Assembly: GCA_023666265.1 (NCBI GenBank) | Contig: JAMPCH010000009.1 | Location: 1 to 64,000 of the forward strand | Reading direction: 5' to 3' | Length of the DNA: 64,000 bases | DNA from: Roseburia sp. | GTDB lineage: Bacteria; Bacillota; Clostridia; Oscillospirales; Ruminococcaceae | In this document: piece by piece, positions 1-6,835 of the stretch | Position numbering within the stretch: position 1 is the first letter of the stretch | Layout of the letters: each line of letters opens with the position of its first letter | The notes under the pieces: model-generated | What the model was told of the DNA's origin: nothing | What the model saw: the letters and a program-made list of their open reading frames with translations, nothing else | Database searches by the model: none | Made by a program: the position numbers and the translations under genes

Positions 1-581
1 AATTCCTTGTAGTAAAACTTATCGGGGTCTTTGTTGGCAAAGTCCGCCATCAAATGACCCAAAGCCGTATCTTCTCGGTTTTCGCCGTTTACATATATTA
101 TATGCGCTCCGTCGCCGAATAACCTGTTGCTTTCCTTAATCGTGCGTTCTATATGATAGATCGGCAGACCGCCACCCAAAACGTCATTCTCGGTTATGAA
201 TATGACATATGCTTCGGGTAGCTTGATTTCTTTTTTCCCTTTTTTGGAAAAGTTTGCGTCGATCAAACTGCTGTTCAATCGCGCGCGTTCGGGGTCAGCA
301 AATCTGTCGTCGCGCTGAACCTCGATATTGTAAATCTTTCCCTTGCTGTCCTTTGCGAGAATATCAAGCCGCACCGAGCGACCGTACAGATTTTTGAGAT
401 TGTACTGTGTTTTTGAATTGACCACCGTCAAATCGGGTATCTCAAGGATGATCCGCAGAAGAAATTCCGCAAGCTCTTTCTTTTCAAAAACGACCGTCAT
501 AAAATCATCGTCGAGCAAGCAAAGCTCGCTGATCTTCTCAATGTAATCGGGATTTTCAATATGCTTTTTCTCGTCCGTCAC
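1..581 (-). CDS. Rpn/PD-(D/E)XK nuclease family protein (putative transposase), 3'-truncated by window edge
   Basis: About 193 codons of the N-terminal part are visible; the C-terminus lies outside the window. The start is GTG at 581, chosen because AGGAGG lies 7 bases upstream and because homologues open with a short acidic stretch followed by a 'D..F..V' segment. The block RSVRLDILAKD, then a gap, then YNIEVQ matches the D...ExQ core of PD-(D/E)XK nucleases of the PDDEXK_2/Rpn type. These proteins are often annotated as 'transposase' and, in E. coli RpnA, promote RecA-independent recombination by DNA cleavage (family knowledge). The gene is monocistronic with its own strong promoter at 610-638. 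Substrate and role here are unknown. The family call is fairly sure, the function is not. Confidence 0.8.
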   Translation of the reverse strand, partial: MTDEKKHIENPDYIEKISELCLLDDDFMTVVFEKKELAEFLLRIILEIPDLTVVNSKTQYNLKNLYGRSVRLDILAKDSKGKIYNIEVQRDDRFADPERARLNSSLIDANFSKKGKKEIKLPEAYVIFITENDVLGGGLPIYHIERTIKESNRLFGDGAHIIYVNGENREDTALGHLMADFANKDPDKFYYKE

Positions 582-609
582 ACAGTCGCCTCCTCGCTCG
601 TCTAAAGAT

Positions 610-638
610 ATTATACCATATCCAAAGCAAGTAGTCAA
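610..638 (-). promoter_or_regulatory. Sigma-A promoter of the Rpn-like nuclease gene
   Basis: On the minus strand TTGACT, 17 bp spacer, then a perfect TATAAT. It sits about 25 bases upstream of the GTG start. Confidence 0.8.
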
Positions 639-913
639 GCGGTTTTTGAGAGCGCGTATTATACGAATAACCGTTTGAGTTGCGGATATGATCCGAAGCT
701 CAAACATTTCGGCGTAGCCGAAGGGACGCCGCCCGGCGTCGGGTTATGAGTATTCCATACCGTTCGATTGTCAATGATAGGCGACGCTTCTCCTCAAAGG
801 CTTACACAGATCGCTCAACTCCCACACTCACGAAGCCACGCCCCGCCCCGCGCCTTCCCAAAAATAAAGAGCATAATGATCCCCGCGACACACGTCGGCG
901 GTCTTTTCTTTTT
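639..913. other. Non-coding stretch between the nuclease promoter and the beta-galactosidase stop
   Basis: No convincing gene. It holds two small hairpins near 708-735 (TTCGGCGTAGCCGAA and GACGCCGCCCGGCGTC). A weak hairpin at about 875-900 is followed on the plus strand by a T-rich run. That orientation does not fit the leftward beta-galactosidase, so no terminator is claimed. Confidence 0.4.
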
Positions 914-2656
914 CTATCCCAAATCCGCCACATCCGAAAGCCGGATCGTCTCCGCCGCCTTACCCTCCGTCTCAAACAATATCACCGTGTTTTTTCCCTT
1001 CCTTAAAAGAGGCGCGGGGATATAGAGCCGCTTTTGAGGACCGATCTCCCAAAAGCGACCGAGATTAAAGCCGTTGATGAACGCGCACCCCCTGCCGAAC
1101 CCCTCGGGGTCGAGGAAGGTATCACAAGGGTCGTCGGTCGTGAACTCGAACCGATAAAACGCGGGAACGCCTTCGGCGCACTCGCCGCCGAAATCGAGCG
1201 CGGCGATCTGCTCCTCGTCCAGCGGGAGGGGGAATATCTCATAGTGATAACAGCGGTGGTCGTTGACCTTTACGCCGCCGAGGATGCCCTTACGCTGATT
1301 TTCGAGGTCCGTGCCGAAATTCTCCCGCCCGACGTTCTCACAAAACAGGTCGAGTATGCCGCCCGAGGACAGCCCCTTCGGCTCGAACTTGCCGTGAAGC
1401 TCCTCGTTTTCAGCGGAGAAGAGCGGCTGTCCGTTATGAAACGCCATGACCCTGTCGGCGGCGTTCTCGAGGGAAACGACGGCGATCGTTTCGTGTTCGG
1501 GTATCCTCAGGCGATAGAGGATATAGCCGTAATTTTGCCCGATCTCCTCCATCGAGAGCGGATAGACCGATCTTACGGGCGCGGAGAGCTTTTCGACCGC
1601 CGTAAAAAGATCGACCCTTCCCGAGCGTTTGATCTCGCCATAGCTTTTACGGCGGATCTCCGTTGACAGCGGGATCGGCTCAAAATCGCGGTATTTCGCG
1701 ATAACGCTTTTGAACCGTTCGTATTTTTCGGTGATCCTGCCGTCCTCCGTGAGCGGCGCGTCATAGTCATAGGAAGTCACGTCGGCGGTCTTGTTGCCGT
1801 TGTTTCTCCCGCTCATAAAGCCGAAATTCGTCCCGCCCTCAAACATATAAAAATTCACGTTCCCGCGCTTTAAAAGCTCGTCGAGCTCGGCGGCGGCTTT
1901 TTCGGGGGGCGTGACGTGATGCTCCTCGCCCCAAGCGTCGAACCAACCGTTCCAAAACTCCATACACATCAGCGGTCTTTGTTCGCCGATGATTTTCTTT
2001 AGCTGTGTGAACTGCCACTCGGCGCTCGACCCAAAATTCCCCGTCGGGAGCGCGCCCTCGACGACGCCCGAGCGAAAGATCGGCTCGCTCCACGGACCGT
2101 CGGAGGTGACGAAGGGGACGGTGATCCCCAGCTCGCGCATGGTGTCCCGTAAAAATTCGAGATACGCCTTGTCATTACCGTAATAGCCGTACTCGTTCTC
2201 GATCTGGATCAAAATGATATTCCCGCCCCGGTCGACCTGATACGGCGCGAGCCTCGGTATCAGCTCGCGGTAATACGCGTAGACCGCGTCGAGATAGGGC
2301 TTATGGGAACAGCGCAGGCGCATATCCTTGTCCTTCAAAAGCCACGCGGGAAGCCCGCCGAATTCCCACTCGGCGCAGATATACGGCGACGGGCGAAGGA
2401 TCATATAAAGCCCGAGCTCCCGCGCGATCTCGATAAAGCGAAAGACGTCGCGCCTCCCCTCCCAAAGAAATTCGCCGCGGTTCGGCTCGTGGAAATTCCA
2501 CGGGATATAGGTCTCGACCGTGTTACAGCCCATATTCACGAGCTTTTCGAGGCGGTCGCGCCAGTATTCGGGGACGGTACGGAAATAGTGGATCGCGCCC
2601 GAAACGATCCGGAACGGCTCGCCGTTCAGATAAAATTTGTCCTTGATCTCAAACAT
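914..2656 (-). CDS. Glycoside hydrolase family 35 beta-galactosidase
   Basis: Retaining exo-beta-galactosidase that removes terminal beta-linked galactose from oligosaccharides. The protein is 580 residues and has no signal peptide, so it is probably cytoplasmic and acts on imported sugars. GH35 signatures are clear: the TIM-barrel start near residue 20 (SGAIHYFR), the acid/base Glu in IENEYG (about residue 155) and the nucleophile Glu in CMEFWNGWFD (about residue 233). The C-terminal half carries the usual beta-sandwich jelly-roll ending in a GRGCAFINGFNLGRFW segment. Start: an ATG 18 bases further upstream (2674) is possible, but AGGAAGGA lies just before ATG 2656, so 2656 is preferred. Its promoter is at 2938-2967, leaving a 280-base leader that contains a 161-bp palindromic element. 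Confidence 0.92.
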   Translation of the reverse strand: MFEIKDKFYLNGEPFRIVSGAIHYFRTVPEYWRDRLEKLVNMGCNTVETYIPWNFHEPNRGEFLWEGRRDVFRFIEIARELGLYMILRPSPYICAEWEFGGLPAWLLKDKDMRLRCSHKPYLDAVYAYYRELIPRLAPYQVDRGGNIILIQIENEYGYYGNDKAYLEFLRDTMRELGITVPFVTSDGPWSEPIFRSGVVEGALPTGNFGSSAEWQFTQLKKIIGEQRPLMCMEFWNGWFDAWGEEHHVTPPEKAAAELDELLKRGNVNFYMFEGGTNFGFMSGRNNGNKTADVTSYDYDAPLTEDGRITEKYERFKSVIAKYRDFEPIPLSTEIRRKSYGEIKRSGRVDLFTAVEKLSAPVRSVYPLSMEEIGQNYGYILYRLRIPEHETIAVVSLENAADRVMAFHNGQPLFSAENEELHGKFEPKGLSSGGILDLFCENVGRENFGTDLENQRKGILGGVKVNDHRCYHYEIFPLPLDEEQIAALDFGGECAEGVPAFYRFEFTTDDPCDTFLDPEGFGRGCAFINGFNLGRFWEIGPQKRLYIPAPLLRKGKNTVILFETEGKAAETIRLSDVADLG

Positions 2657-2676
2657 AAGATCCTTCCTTTCCATAA

Positions 2677-2837
2677 GAGCATGCGTTCATAGGATATTGT
2701 ACGCATCTTTTCGACAAATTTTGCCGATAACTGCGTTAAAATTTCTTGACTTGCGTCAGCAAGCCTGCGAAATTTTTCCTTGTTCTCGACAAAATTATGC
2801 TCGAAAATCTACGCACAAATCCTATGAACACAAGCTC
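2677..2837. repeat. 161-bp palindromic MITE-like element (copy D), in the beta-galactosidase leader
   Basis: Long imperfect inverted repeat. The left end GAGCATGCGTTCATAGGAT matches the reverse complement of the right end, GAGCTTGTGTTCATAGGAT. The exact centre (2746-2768) carries the family tip, read on the minus strand as GCAGG, CTTG, CTGACG, CAAG, TCAA. TAA directly flanks both sides, possibly a target duplication. The element is the same length as copy C (26892-27052). It has no coding capacity. Confidence 0.8.
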
Positions 2838-2937
2838 TAAAATTCGCGCTCGTCTTTTTGTGAAGGAGAGCGATCGGTCGAGCGAGCGCGGCGGGGGAGA
2901 TGTTTGGTTTTTTACGCGGTCTTGTGATATTACTTTG

Positions 2938-2967
2938 ATTATACCATAGAGGGCGGCGGGAGGTCAA
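2938..2967 (-). promoter_or_regulatory. Sigma-A promoter of the GH35 gene
   Basis: Minus strand TTGACC, 18 bp, TATAAT. It is divergent from the DUF951 promoter 30 bp away. Confidence 0.75.
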
Positions 2968-2997
2968 CCGTTTTCCGAAACATTTTTCGCGATTTCC

Positions 2998-3026
2998 TTG
3001 CAAAAGCGAAAAAAATGTGGTATAAT
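2998..3026 (+). promoter_or_regulatory. Sigma-A promoter of the DUF951-prfA operon
   Basis: TTGCAA, 17 bp, TATAAT. TGTGG immediately precedes the -10 box. It lies about 38 bases before the DUF951 start. Confidence 0.8.
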
Positions 3027-3064
3027 AATACCATTCTTTGTAAGAGTGGGAAGGGAGAGAGACC

Positions 3065-3250
3065 ATGGAGATCCGGGTCGGCGATCGGCTTCAGATGAAA
3101 AAACCGCACCCCTGCGGGGCGGATCGGATGCTCGTGCTGCGGTGCGGCGCGGATTTTAGGCTTCGGTGCGAGGGCTGTGGGCATGAGTTTATGACCCCGC
3201 GAAGTAAGTGCGAAAAAAAGATCAAAAAAATCATAGGCTACACCGCATAA
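3065..3250 (+). CDS. DUF951 family protein, C-terminus altered by an inserted element
   Basis: Small conserved Firmicutes protein of unknown function, 61 residues. The MEIRVGDRLQMKKPHPCG start, the C..ADFRLRC segment and the C-G-C-G-H knuckle (residues about 38-42) are typical of DUF951. A purine-rich ribosome site (AAGGGAGAG) precedes the ATG. The last residues GYTA and the stop codon come from the 171-bp element that begins at 3236. Removing the element with one CATA copy would give a slightly longer end, IIGSEETT, with a stop at 3429-3431, two bases before the prfA start. The gene lies upstream of prfA in an apparent operon, as in many Clostridia. Confidence 0.85.
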   Translation: MEIRVGDRLQMKKPHPCGADRMLVLRCGADFRLRCEGCGHEFMTPRSKCEKKIKKIIGYTA

Positions 3251-3406
3251 TTATTGTCGTCCGAGTGGCAGTCAGATTTTTCGTCAGATTGTACAGAATT
3301 TTTGCAGGAAGGCTGACGCCTTTCAAAAAAATTCTGTGCAATATGGCGGAAAATATGGCTGTCAATCGGGCGGCAAAGCCGTAGGCGGTAATTGTGCGGT
3401 GTTGCC
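3236..3406. repeat. 171-bp palindromic MITE-like element (copy A) between DUF951 and prfA
   Basis: Near-perfect long hairpin with ends GGCTACACCGC and GCGGTGTTGCC. CATA directly flanks both sides (3232-3235 and 3407-3410), a 4-bp target duplication. The arms pair along their length, and the tip at 3304-3326 reads GCAGG, AAGG, CTGACG, CCTT, TCAA. It has the same length and end sequences as copy B (27261-27431), which lies in opposite orientation. It carries no gene and splits a housekeeping operon. Confidence 0.88.
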
Positions 3407-3433
3407 CATAGGCTCGGAGGAGACGACATAAAA

Positions 3434-4513
3434 ATGCTGGAAAAATTAAAGCTGACGGAGGAGCGCTTCGGCGAGATCGGCGAAACGCTGAACGACCCGT
3501 CGGTCGTGAACGATCAAGAGCGGTACAGATCGCTTATGAAGGAATATAAGACCCTCTCGCCGATCATGGAGAAATACGGCGAATATAAAAAAGCCGCCGC
3601 CGATTTTGAGGAGGCGCGCGCGATGCTCGAGGAGGGCGGACTTGACGCGGATTTTAAAGAGGTCGTCCGCTTACAATTCGAGGAGAATAAGGCGCTCATC
3701 GAGCGGTATACGGACGAGCTGAAGCTGATGCTCCTCCCCAAAGACCCCGACGACGACCGTAACGTCATAATCGAAATTCGCGGCGGGGCGGGCGGCGACG
3801 AAGCGGCGCTTTTCGCGAATACGCTCTTTCGGATGTATACTATGTACGCCCAGCTTAAAGGCTGGCGCGTCGAGATCGTGAGCGCGAACCCGACCGAGCT
3901 CGGCGGCTATAAAGAGATCAGCTTTATGATCGAGGGCGAGGGCGCTTATGAGCGTCTAAAGTATGAGAGCGGTGTTCACCGCGTCCAGCGCGTCCCCGAG
4001 ACAGAGGCTCAGGGGCGTATCCATACCTCGACGATCACCGTCGCGGTGCTTCCCGAGGTCGAGGAGGTCGACGTCGAGATCAATCCCGCCGACCTCGAGT
4101 TTCAGACCTATCGCTCGAGCGGCGCGGGCGGTCAGCATATCAATAAGACCGAGTCCGCGATCCGTATCATCCACCACCCGACGGGGATCATCGTCGAATG
4201 TCAGGAGGAGCGGAGCCAGTATAAAAATAAGGATAAAGCCATGAAAATGCTTTATTCAAAGCTCTATGAGGCGAAGCTCAGCGAACAGACGGATCGGATC
4301 GCCGCCGAGCGGCGGATACAGGTCGGGACGGGCGACCGCTCGGAGCGGATACGGACCTATAACTTCCCCCAAAGCCGCGTGACCGATCATCGGATCGGCT
4401 TAACGCTCTATAAGCTCGAACAGGTTTTAAACGGCGACTGTGACGAGATCTTTGACGCGCTCGCGATCGCGGACAGGACGGCGAAGCTCTCGGGCGCGGA
4501 GGGGAACGCGTGA
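3434..4513 (+). CDS. prfA: Peptide chain release factor 1
   Basis: Recognises UAA and UAG stop codons in the ribosomal A site and triggers hydrolysis of peptidyl-tRNA. 359 residues, the normal length. The catalytic GGQ motif is visible in SSGAGGQHINKTESAIR (around residue 235). A PxT-type recognition segment lies upstream of it and the coiled-coil N-terminus is intact. The ATG at 3434 was chosen over an upstream ATG at 3392 because 3392 lies inside the inserted 171-bp element and because family members begin close to MLEKL. GGAGGAG lies about 11 bases upstream. The methyltransferase gene prmC that usually follows prfA is absent here; the next gene is tsaC. Confidence 0.97.
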   Translation: MLEKLKLTEERFGEIGETLNDPSVVNDQERYRSLMKEYKTLSPIMEKYGEYKKAAADFEEARAMLEEGGLDADFKEVVRLQFEENKALIERYTDELKLMLLPKDPDDDRNVIIEIRGGAGGDEAALFANTLFRMYTMYAQLKGWRVEIVSANPTELGGYKEISFMIEGEGAYERLKYESGVHRVQRVPETEAQGRIHTSTITVAVLPEVEEVDVEINPADLEFQTYRSSGAGGQHINKTESAIRIIHHPTGIIVECQEERSQYKNKDKAMKMLYSKLYEAKLSEQTDRIAAERRIQVGTGDRSERIRTYNFPQSRVTDHRIGLTLYKLEQVLNGDCDEIFDALAIADRTAKLSGAEGNA

Positions 4514-5526
4514 TGGAAACGTTCCTGTTTAAAGCCGACGATGAACATTTAGCGGAGGCGGCGGCGCTCTTAAAAAGCGGCGAGGTCGTCGCGATCCCGA
4601 CCGAGACGGTCTACGGTCTCGCGGCGAACGCGCTCGACGCTTCGGCTGTTCGTAAAATTTTCATCGCGAAGGGGCGACCGCAGGATAACCCCCTGATCCT
4701 CCACATCGCCTCGCTCCCCATGCTCTATGAGATCGCGGAGTATGTCCCCGAGACGGCGGAGCGGTTAGCGGCGCGCTTCTGGCCCGGTCCGCTTACGATG
4801 ATATTTCCGAGGAGGGCGCATATCCCCGCCGAGACCTGCGGCGGGCTGGCGACGGTCGGCGTTCGTATGCCGCGCCATTCGTTCACCCTAAAGCTGATCG
4901 AGCTGTGCGGCTTTCCGCTCGCTGCGCCGTCGGCGAATACCTCGGGGCGACCGAGTCCGACGTCCGCCGCGCATGTTTTAAAGGATATGAAGGGGAAGAT
5001 CCCGATGATCCTCGACGGCGGGGAATGTACCTGTGGGGTCGAGAGTACGGTGATCGCTTTTGAGGAGGGCGCGATCCGCGTCCTTCGCCCCGGGGCGGTG
5101 ACCGCCGAGGCGCTCTCCGAATTTGCCGACGTGCGGGTCGACGGCGGCGTTCTGGCGGCGGTCGACGCGGGAGCGCTTGTCCCTTCGCCGGGTATGAAGT
5201 ACAAGCATTACGCGCCGAACGCGCGGGTCGCGCTCGTCGAGGGGGAGGCGGAGCGGTTTTACGCCTTCCTCGACAAAAAATGCGCCGAGGGCGAGAGGAT
5301 CGGCGTTCTCTGCGCCCCGGGGGCGGCGATCCCGCCCGGGTGTCTCCGCCTCCCCTATGGGGATACCCCCGAGGAGCGGGCGGCGAACCTTTTCGCGAGC
5401 CTACGGGCGGCGGACGAGCTGGGCTGTACGGCGGTCTATGTCGAGAAGCCCTCGGCGGAGGGGGTCGGCTTGGCGGTCTTAAACCGCCTCTTACGCGCCG
5501 CCGCGTTTCGCGTGATCGTTTTATGA
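4513..5526 (+). CDS. L-threonylcarbamoyladenylate synthase (Sua5-type TsaC)
   Basis: Makes threonylcarbamoyl-AMP from threonine, bicarbonate and ATP, the first step of the t6A37 modification of ANN-decoding tRNAs. 337 residues, so it is the long Sua5 form. The YrdC domain (about residues 10-200) shows the PTETVYGLAANA and KGRPQDNPL signatures plus SANTSGRPSPT. The C-terminal Sua5 domain (about 215-335) follows a PSPGMKYKHYAP linker, which is diagnostic. The start is the ATG in a TGATG overlap with the prfA stop, with GGAGGGG 8 bases upstream; a GTG immediately before it is possible. Translationally coupled to prfA. Confidence 0.95.
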   Translation: METFLFKADDEHLAEAAALLKSGEVVAIPTETVYGLAANALDASAVRKIFIAKGRPQDNPLILHIASLPMLYEIAEYVPETAERLAARFWPGPLTMIFPRRAHIPAETCGGLATVGVRMPRHSFTLKLIELCGFPLAAPSANTSGRPSPTSAAHVLKDMKGKIPMILDGGECTCGVESTVIAFEEGAIRVLRPGAVTAEALSEFADVRVDGGVLAAVDAGALVPSPGMKYKHYAPNARVALVEGEAERFYAFLDKKCAEGERIGVLCAPGAAIPPGCLRLPYGDTPEERAANLFASLRAADELGCTAVYVEKPSAEGVGLAVLNRLLRAAAFRVIVL

Positions 5527-5553
5527 CAGGAGACAACAGGACGGAGGTTTGGT

Positions 5554-6186
5554 TTGATCTTTCAAGATAACGCGCTCGTCGTCGGTCTGACGGGGATGTC
5601 GGGCGCGGGAAAAACGACGGCTTGCGCGGTGTTCCGCGAATGTGGCTACGCGGTCGTCAACTGTGACGAGACGGCGCGGCGCGTGACCGAGGCGGGGAAG
5701 CCCGCGCTCCGCGAGATCGCGGCGTATTTCGGCGGCGAGATCCTTTTCGCCGACGGTACGCTCGATCGGCGAAGGCTCGGGAGACGGGTCTTTTCCGACG
5801 CGGCGGCGCGGCTCGCCTTAAATAAGATCATTTATCCATATATCTCGTATGAGATCGTCGTCGGGGTCATAAACTATATCGATCGTGGCGAGCGCCTGAT
5901 CCTCCTCGACGCGCCGACCCTCTTTGAGAGCGGCGCGGACGCGCTATGCGACCGCGTCGTGACGATCGTCGCCGCGCGCGAGAGCTGTATCGCGCGGATC
6001 ACGGCGCGGGATCGGCTCACCGAGAGAGAGGCGGCGGATCGCCTCTCCTCCCAGCTCTCGGCGGAGGAATATCGCCTCCGCTCGGATCATTGTATCGAGA
6101 ATAACGGGACGGAGGCGGCGCTATGTGAACGGGTAAAAGCCGCCGCCGAGCGGATCAAAACGGAGGTGACGGGTACTGAAACGTAG
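5554..6186 (+). CDS. coaE: Dephospho-CoA kinase
   Basis: Last step of coenzyme A synthesis: phosphorylates the 3'-hydroxyl of dephospho-CoA with ATP. 210 residues. The P-loop GMSGAGKTT is near residues 14-22. The 'DAPTLFESG' segment and the lid-type R-x-x-x-R region (ITARDRLTEREA) fit the family. The start is TTG at 5554, preceded by GGAGG with a 6-base gap; no ATG or GTG fits better. It lies 27 bases after tsaC and is followed at once by a lytic transglycosylase, an arrangement common in Clostridia. Confidence 0.94.
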   Translation: MIFQDNALVVGLTGMSGAGKTTACAVFRECGYAVVNCDETARRVTEAGKPALREIAAYFGGEILFADGTLDRRRLGRRVFSDAAARLALNKIIYPYISYEIVVGVINYIDRGERLILLDAPTLFESGADALCDRVVTIVAARESCIARITARDRLTEREAADRLSSQLSAEEYRLRSDHCIENNGTEAALCERVKAAAERIKTEVTGTET

Positions 6187-6793
6187 GACAAAGGGGAGGG
6201 TGATCCTCCTCGGGTTTATACTCTTGATCGCGCTCGCCGCGATCGGGGGGATCTATGCGTACCAAAAGTGTCAATACGAATTTCTCCTCTCCTCCCACCC
6301 GCTTCGGTTCACCGAGTACGTCGAGGCTTCGGCGGAGGAATTTGGGGTCGACCCCTATCTCTTATACGCCGTGATCAAGACCGAGAGTAGCTTTGACCCC
6401 TCCGCCGTCTCGGAGGTGGGGGCGCGGGGACTGACCCAGATCATGGAGGAGACGTTTGAGTGGATCCGCTTTCGCCTCGGGGAGGAGGCGGCTACCGTCT
6501 ATGACGATATGTTTGACCCGGCGATGAATATCCGCTACGGCGCTTATCTGATGAGCTATCTTTTAGAGAAGTTCGGCGACGTCCGCGAGGCGGCGGCGGC
6601 GTATCATTCGGGCGCGGGGAGCGTCAGCGAATGGCTCTCGGACGCGGCGTATTCCGCCGACGGCGAGCGGCTCGACACGATCCCGAGCTCCTCCGCGTCT
6701 CACTACGTCGATAAGATCCTCGCCGCTTATGAGAATTATTATAAGCTCTATGAGGGCGGTGGATCTCCGCCGAGCCAAGTTCCCAAAAAATAA
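6176..6793 (+). CDS. Membrane-anchored lytic murein transglycosylase (SLT domain)
   Basis: Cleaves the MurNAc-GlcNAc bond of peptidoglycan non-hydrolytically. A single N-terminal membrane segment (ILLGFILLIALAAIGGIYAY) anchors the catalytic domain outside. SLT landmarks are the catalytic Glu in VIKTESSFDP, then SEVGARGLTQIM and a YGAYLMSYLL block with AAAYHSG. The start is uncertain. GTG at 6200 would place the protein directly at the membrane helix with a poorly spaced ribosome site. CTG at 6176 adds a basic KRRTKGR stretch before the helix and has GGAGGTG 7 bases upstream, so it is reported here. The gene overlaps the end of coaE. Confidence 0.88.
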   Translation: MKRRTKGRVILLGFILLIALAAIGGIYAYQKCQYEFLLSSHPLRFTEYVEASAEEFGVDPYLLYAVIKTESSFDPSAVSEVGARGLTQIMEETFEWIRFRLGEEAATVYDDMFDPAMNIRYGAYLMSYLLEKFGDVREAAAAYHSGAGSVSEWLSDAAYSADGERLDTIPSSSASHYVDKILAAYENYYKLYEGGGSPPSQVPKK

Positions 6794-6835
6794 AAAAACA
6801 AAAAAATCATATTTACCGAAAGGAAGGAAAGGATC

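Noticed and set aside
875..910. Possible terminator after the beta-galactosidase gene
   Set aside because: The T-run is on the wrong side for a leftward transcript and the stem is interrupted.
3238..3429. Leftward 63-codon frame and its relative at 27275 with a shared DSHIFRHIAQ string
   Set aside because: The similarity comes from the two copies of the 171-bp element. The shared peptide is repeat DNA, not a protein family.
4883..5536. Leftward frame opposite tsaC
   Set aside because: Pro/Arg-rich antisense of a GC-rich gene, without signals.
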